Positions 6,386-9,322 of a stretch of 9,322 bases of DNA are shown here, piece by piece (within the stretch, counting starts at the first letter, position 1; the number at the start of each line of letters is the position of its first letter). The notes below the pieces were generated by a model. The model was not told the DNA's origin and did not search any database. It was given only the letters and a program-made list of their open reading frames with translations. Source of the DNA: Actinomycetes bacterium (GTDB lineage Bacteria; Actinomycetota; Acidimicrobiia; Acidimicrobiales; Microtrichaceae); NCBI GenBank assembly GCA_023389745.1, contig JAEWED010000190.1, positions 1-9,322 of the forward strand, given 5' to 3'. The position numbers and the translations under genes were made by a program.

Positions 6386-6412
6386 GGCGTGGGCATTGCC
6401 CACGCCTTTTCT
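6386..6412 (+). terminator. Intrinsic terminator / possible attenuator in rimP leader
   Basis: GGCGTGGGC (6386-6394) and GCCCACGCC (6398-6406) form a perfect 9-bp GC-rich stem with an ATT loop, followed by TTTTCT. This is the clearest terminator in the window. It lies 80 bases after the proS stop and so can end proS transcripts. It also lies only about 20 bases behind the putative rimP promoter, so transcripts from that promoter must read through it. The arrangement suggests attenuation of an operon that itself encodes NusA, a factor that affects hairpin pausing and termination. The structure is seen directly; the attenuator role is inference. Confidence 0.85.
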
Positions 6413-6466
6413 ATGGAGCCGGGTCAAGTGGTCCGTCGACGCCCGTCGGCGGCCGTACACGCCCCT

Positions 6467-6478
6467 CGGCACGTGCCG
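6467..6478. repeat. 12-bp perfect palindrome in rimP leader
   Basis: CGGCACGTGCCG is fully self-complementary and centred on CACGTG. CCC (6462-6464) and GGG (6481-6483) flank it symmetrically after a 2x2 mismatch. It lies 21 bases before the rimP Shine-Dalgarno, so it could be an RNA hairpin in the leader or a dimeric DNA-binding site. No further function can be assigned. Confidence 0.5.
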
Positions 6479-6499
6479 TCGGGATGATCCAGAGCGAGC

Positions 6500-6508
6500 A
6501 GGAGGTGA
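6500..6508 (+). promoter_or_regulatory. Strong Shine-Dalgarno (AGGAGGTGA) of rimP
   Basis: Nine bases fully complementary to the 16S rRNA 3' end, with 6 bases between the GGAGG core and GTG at 6512. It decides the GTG start against the in-frame GTG at 6518. It is the strongest ribosome site in the window and contrasts with the SD-less starts of ispG, proS and the hydrolase. Confidence 0.85.
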
Positions 6509-6511
6509 ACC

Positions 6512-7038
6512 GTGAGTGTGACCGTCGACAGGGTCCGGGAAGTGATCGTCCCGTTGCTCGCGGACCTCGACGTCGAGCTCTACGACGTCGACCACATCGG
6601 TGGCAGCCTCCGTGTGACGCTGGATCGGCCGGGCGGCATCGACGTCGAGGCCATCACCCGTGCGACCCGAGTGATCTCGGCGGCCCTCGACGAGGCCGAC
6701 GTCGTGCCCAACGCCTACACCCTCGAGGTGTCGAGCCCGGGCATCGAGCGGCAGCTGCGCACGATCGAGCACTTCCAGGGCGCCGTCGGCGAGGACGTCA
6801 AGATCAAGACCCGCGCGGGTGTCGAGGGCGACCGTCGGGCCGAGGGTCGCCTGAGCGCCGTCGAGGACGGATCGGTCACGATCGATCTGGACGACGGCTC
6901 GACCCGCACCGTGTCGATCGACGACATCGACCGGGCGCACACCGTCTACGACTGGACGCCGGCCCCGAAGCCCGGCAAGCAGTCGAAGGGCTCCAAGAGC
7001 CCGAACCCCACGAAACCGAACGACAGTGAGGCCACGCC

Positions 7039-7042
<4 letters not shown>
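6512..7042 (+). CDS. rimP: Ribosome maturation factor RimP
   Basis: Binds the nascent 30S subunit and helps its maturation in the cytoplasm; first gene of the conserved rimP-nusA-infB cluster. The 176-residue product has the two-domain RimP layout. The N-terminal alpha/beta domain (about 5-85) contains DVELYDVD, GGSLRVTLDRPGGI and the family signature YTLEVSSPGIERQL (69-82). The C-terminal SH3-like domain (about 86-148) contains VGEDVKIKTR and ends with DIDRAHTVYDW, equivalent to the usual IxxARLVxDW. A Lys/Pro/Ser-rich tail (150-176) extends beyond the typical domain end and is probably disordered. The GTG start is supported by the strong SD. The stop overlaps the nusA start (ATGA, 7039-7042), indicating translational coupling. 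Confidence 0.95.
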
Positions 7043-8362
<1,320 letters not shown>

Positions 8363-8385
<23 letters not shown>

Positions 8386-8674
8386 GGGCCCCCAGCGCAC
8401 CTGCGTCGGCTGCCGACGCATCGCCGCTCCGTCCGACCTGGTCCGTCTCGCCGTCGGCCCCGAAGGGGTCGTCGCCGGGAAGGGCCGGCCGGGGCGGGGA
8501 GCGTGGCTCTGCGGCGACCCGGCGTGCGTCGACGCGGCGCTCGCCAAGGGGGGCCTCGCCCGCGCACTTCGCATCGATCGGTCCGCGCTCGACGCGGACG
8601 CCGTCCGGCGGGCCGTGCTCGGTGTGCCCCCGGGCACGGCGGAGCCCACCGGGGGAGGGTCGCCCGCGGTGTGA
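8363..8674 (+). CDS. ylxR: YlxR family (DUF448) RNA-binding protein
   Basis: Small protein of 103 residues from a family found almost always between nusA and infB. Members have been described as RNA- or nucleoid-associated, and the exact role is unsettled. Visible signatures are RTCVGCRR (12-19), then DLVRLAVGPEGVV (25-37), GRPGRGAWLCGDPAC (41-55) and a final ALAKGGLARALR helix (59-70). The four cysteines (14, 17, 50, 55) form a CxxC...CxxxxC pattern that could support a metal site, but this is not shown. The Pro/Gly-rich end (88-103) is likely disordered. ATG 8363 lies inside nusA, overlapping it by 23 bp without a visible SD, so reinitiation or coupling is likely. An in-frame ATG at 8318 would add 15 residues unlike the family and lies deeper in nusA. 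Confidence 0.9.
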
Positions 8675-8702
8675 CCGGCTGCGTGTGAACGCCAGGGTGT
8701 GA
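8669..8702 (+). repeat. Three GTGTGA repeats with exact 14-bp period
   Basis: GTGTGA occurs at 8669-8674, 8683-8688 and 8697-8702, each exactly 14 bases after the last. The intervening 8 bases are not conserved. The first copy contains the ylxR stop codon. The array opens the ylxR-infB gap. It could be a binding-site array, a decayed tandem repeat, or chance. Confidence 0.5.
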
Positions 8703-8758
8703 CGCTCGTCCACTGCACCGAAGGCGGTTCGTACGACGTCGCGATCCGTGCGAAGATG

Positions 8759-8764
8759 TATGAC
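8759..8764 (+). promoter_or_regulatory. Possible internal -10 box (TATGAC) upstream of infB
   Basis: TATGAC matches the -10 consensus TATAAT at four of six bases and stands out in a GC-rich gap. No good -35 is visible at standard distance. If used, it would give a structured infB leader of about 95 bases. Weak support. Confidence 0.2.
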
Positions 8765-8788
8765 TGCCGGTGGAGCCCGGCGCCCGTC

Positions 8789-8810
8789 GCGCCCGGGGTA
8801 CCGGGGGCGC
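8789..8810 (+). repeat. GC-rich hairpin in infB leader
   Basis: GCGCCC (8789-8794) pairs with GGGCGC (8805-8810), and a further GG-CC pairing inside is separated by a two-base bulge. There is no T-run, so termination is unlikely. It is the first of two hairpins in the 189-bp ylxR-infB gap. Confidence 0.4.
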
Positions 8811-8823
8811 AACGGTCATGAGT

Positions 8824-8844
8824 GGTGGCGGTTGACCGGCCACC
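8824..8844 (+). repeat. Bulged hairpin directly before the infB ribosome site
   Basis: GGTGGCGG (8824-8831) pairs with CC-G-GCCACC (8836-8844) leaving one bulged G and a TTGA tetraloop. It abuts AAGGAA (8845-8850), the better Shine-Dalgarno-like sequence, 13 bases before the TTG start. Being so close, the hairpin could modulate ribosome access to infB mRNA. The regulatory role is inference. Confidence 0.45.
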
Positions 8845-8863
8845 AAGGAACGAACGGAACGTT

Positions 8864-9322
8864 TTGGCAAAGCTACGGGTGTACGAGCTGGCGAAAGAGC
8901 TCGGACTCACCAACAAGGAGTGCATCGACCTCTGCAACGCGCTGGGCTACGGCGTGAAGAGCCACTCGTCCTCGCTGGACGGTGCCTATGCAGACCAGGT
9001 CCGCCGCAAGGCGCAGCGCGAGGGGCTGGTCCGTGACCAGCAGCCCGAAGAGCCTGCGAAGAAGGGCACCAAGAAGGCGGCCGAGAAGGCGCCCGAACCC
9101 GAGCCGACCGCGGCTGAGCCGCCCGCGCCCGCCCCCGAGCCTCCTGCACCCGTCGAGCAGCCCGCAGCGCCCGCTGCGGCGGCGCCGACCGCCCCCGAGG
9201 AGCCGGCGCCCGCGCCGGAGCCCGCCACGAAGAAGGTCATCTCGTCCAAGCCGACGAGCGGACGCCCGGCGCCTCGCCCCGCCGAGCCGCCGGCGGCGCC
9301 CGCACGCCCCGCAGCACCGACC
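8864..9322 (+). CDS. infB: Translation initiation factor IF-2, N-terminal part, 3' end outside window
   Basis: GTPase that brings fMet-tRNA to the ribosome during initiation. The first 153 codons are visible and the frame is open at the right edge. Residues 1-52 are an IF2 N-terminal domain: MAKLRVYELAKELGLTNKE followed by a segment ending GVKSHSSSLDG, matching actinobacterial IF-2 starts. From 58 onward the sequence is the Pro/Ala/Glu/Lys-rich disordered linker typical of high-GC actinobacteria. The GTP-binding domains lie outside. The start is a TTG at 8864, because MAKLRVYELAKE matches the family, and no ATG is in frame nearby. GTG at 8879 would cut into the conserved start. The preceding 189-bp gap holds the GTGTGA repeats and two hairpins. 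AAGGAA at 8845 or GGAA at 8856 may serve as SD. Confidence 0.95.
   Translation, partial: MAKLRVYELAKELGLTNKECIDLCNALGYGVKSHSSSLDGAYADQVRRKAQREGLVRDQQPEEPAKKGTKKAAEKAPEPEPTAAEPPAPAPEPPAPVEQPAAPAAAAPTAPEEPAPAPEPATKKVISSKPTSGRPAPRPAEPPAAPARPAAPT

Noticed and set aside
8748..8957. Open frame crossing the infB start
   Set aside because: It overlaps the conserved IF-2 N-terminus in another frame and its product has no recognisable pattern.

Overview
The window is an ordinary, densely packed core-genome stretch from a high-GC bacterium, and I see no mobile element, CRISPR array or tRNA/rRNA gene in it. The gene content and order point to the Actinobacteria. The order is dxr, site-2 protease, ispG, then (after a reverse-strand gene) proS, rimP, nusA, ylxR, infB. 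The first three genes lie in the same order as dxr-rip1-ispG of mycobacteria. The proline--tRNA ligase is the short eukaryote/archaea-like type rather than the long type with an insertion domain found in mycobacteria and streptomycetes. That suggests a deep-branching class such as the Acidimicrobiia, but this taxonomic call is inference.

Positions 1-2484: the 3' part of dxr (MEP isoprenoid pathway) overlaps by an ATGA junction with a long RseP/Rip1-like intramembrane protease. Positions 2485-3793: a 73-bp gap with two strong inverted repeats and a TANNNT box leads into ispG (gcpE), the iron-sulfur enzyme later in the same pathway. Positions 3835-4836 (minus strand): a membrane-anchored alpha/beta hydrolase, convergent with ispG and divergent from proS. 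Positions 4887-6305: proS. Positions 6306-6511: a 206-bp leader with a promoter-like box, a textbook intrinsic terminator and a 12-bp palindrome. Positions 6512-9322: rimP-nusA-ylxR-infB, the conserved ribosome-maturation, transcription-elongation and translation-initiation cluster. It is joined by an ATGA overlap (rimP/nusA), a 23-bp overlap (nusA/ylxR) and a 189-bp structured leader before infB. infB runs off the right edge.

The most useful observations are regulatory. Three genes (ispG, the hydrolase, proS) have a TANNNT hexamer 7-8 bases before the ATG and no convincing Shine-Dalgarno, which fits leaderless transcription. Genes inside the co-directional clusters mostly show ordinary SD sequences or stop/start overlaps. 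The rimP operon probably begins with an attenuator-like terminator. At the protein level, the ProRS C-terminal domain has lost the cysteines expected of its zinc site, and the site-2 protease has an extra N-terminal membrane segment, a second PDZ-like domain and an altered AGPxxN motif. I found no convincing evidence for a previously undescribed multi-gene system.
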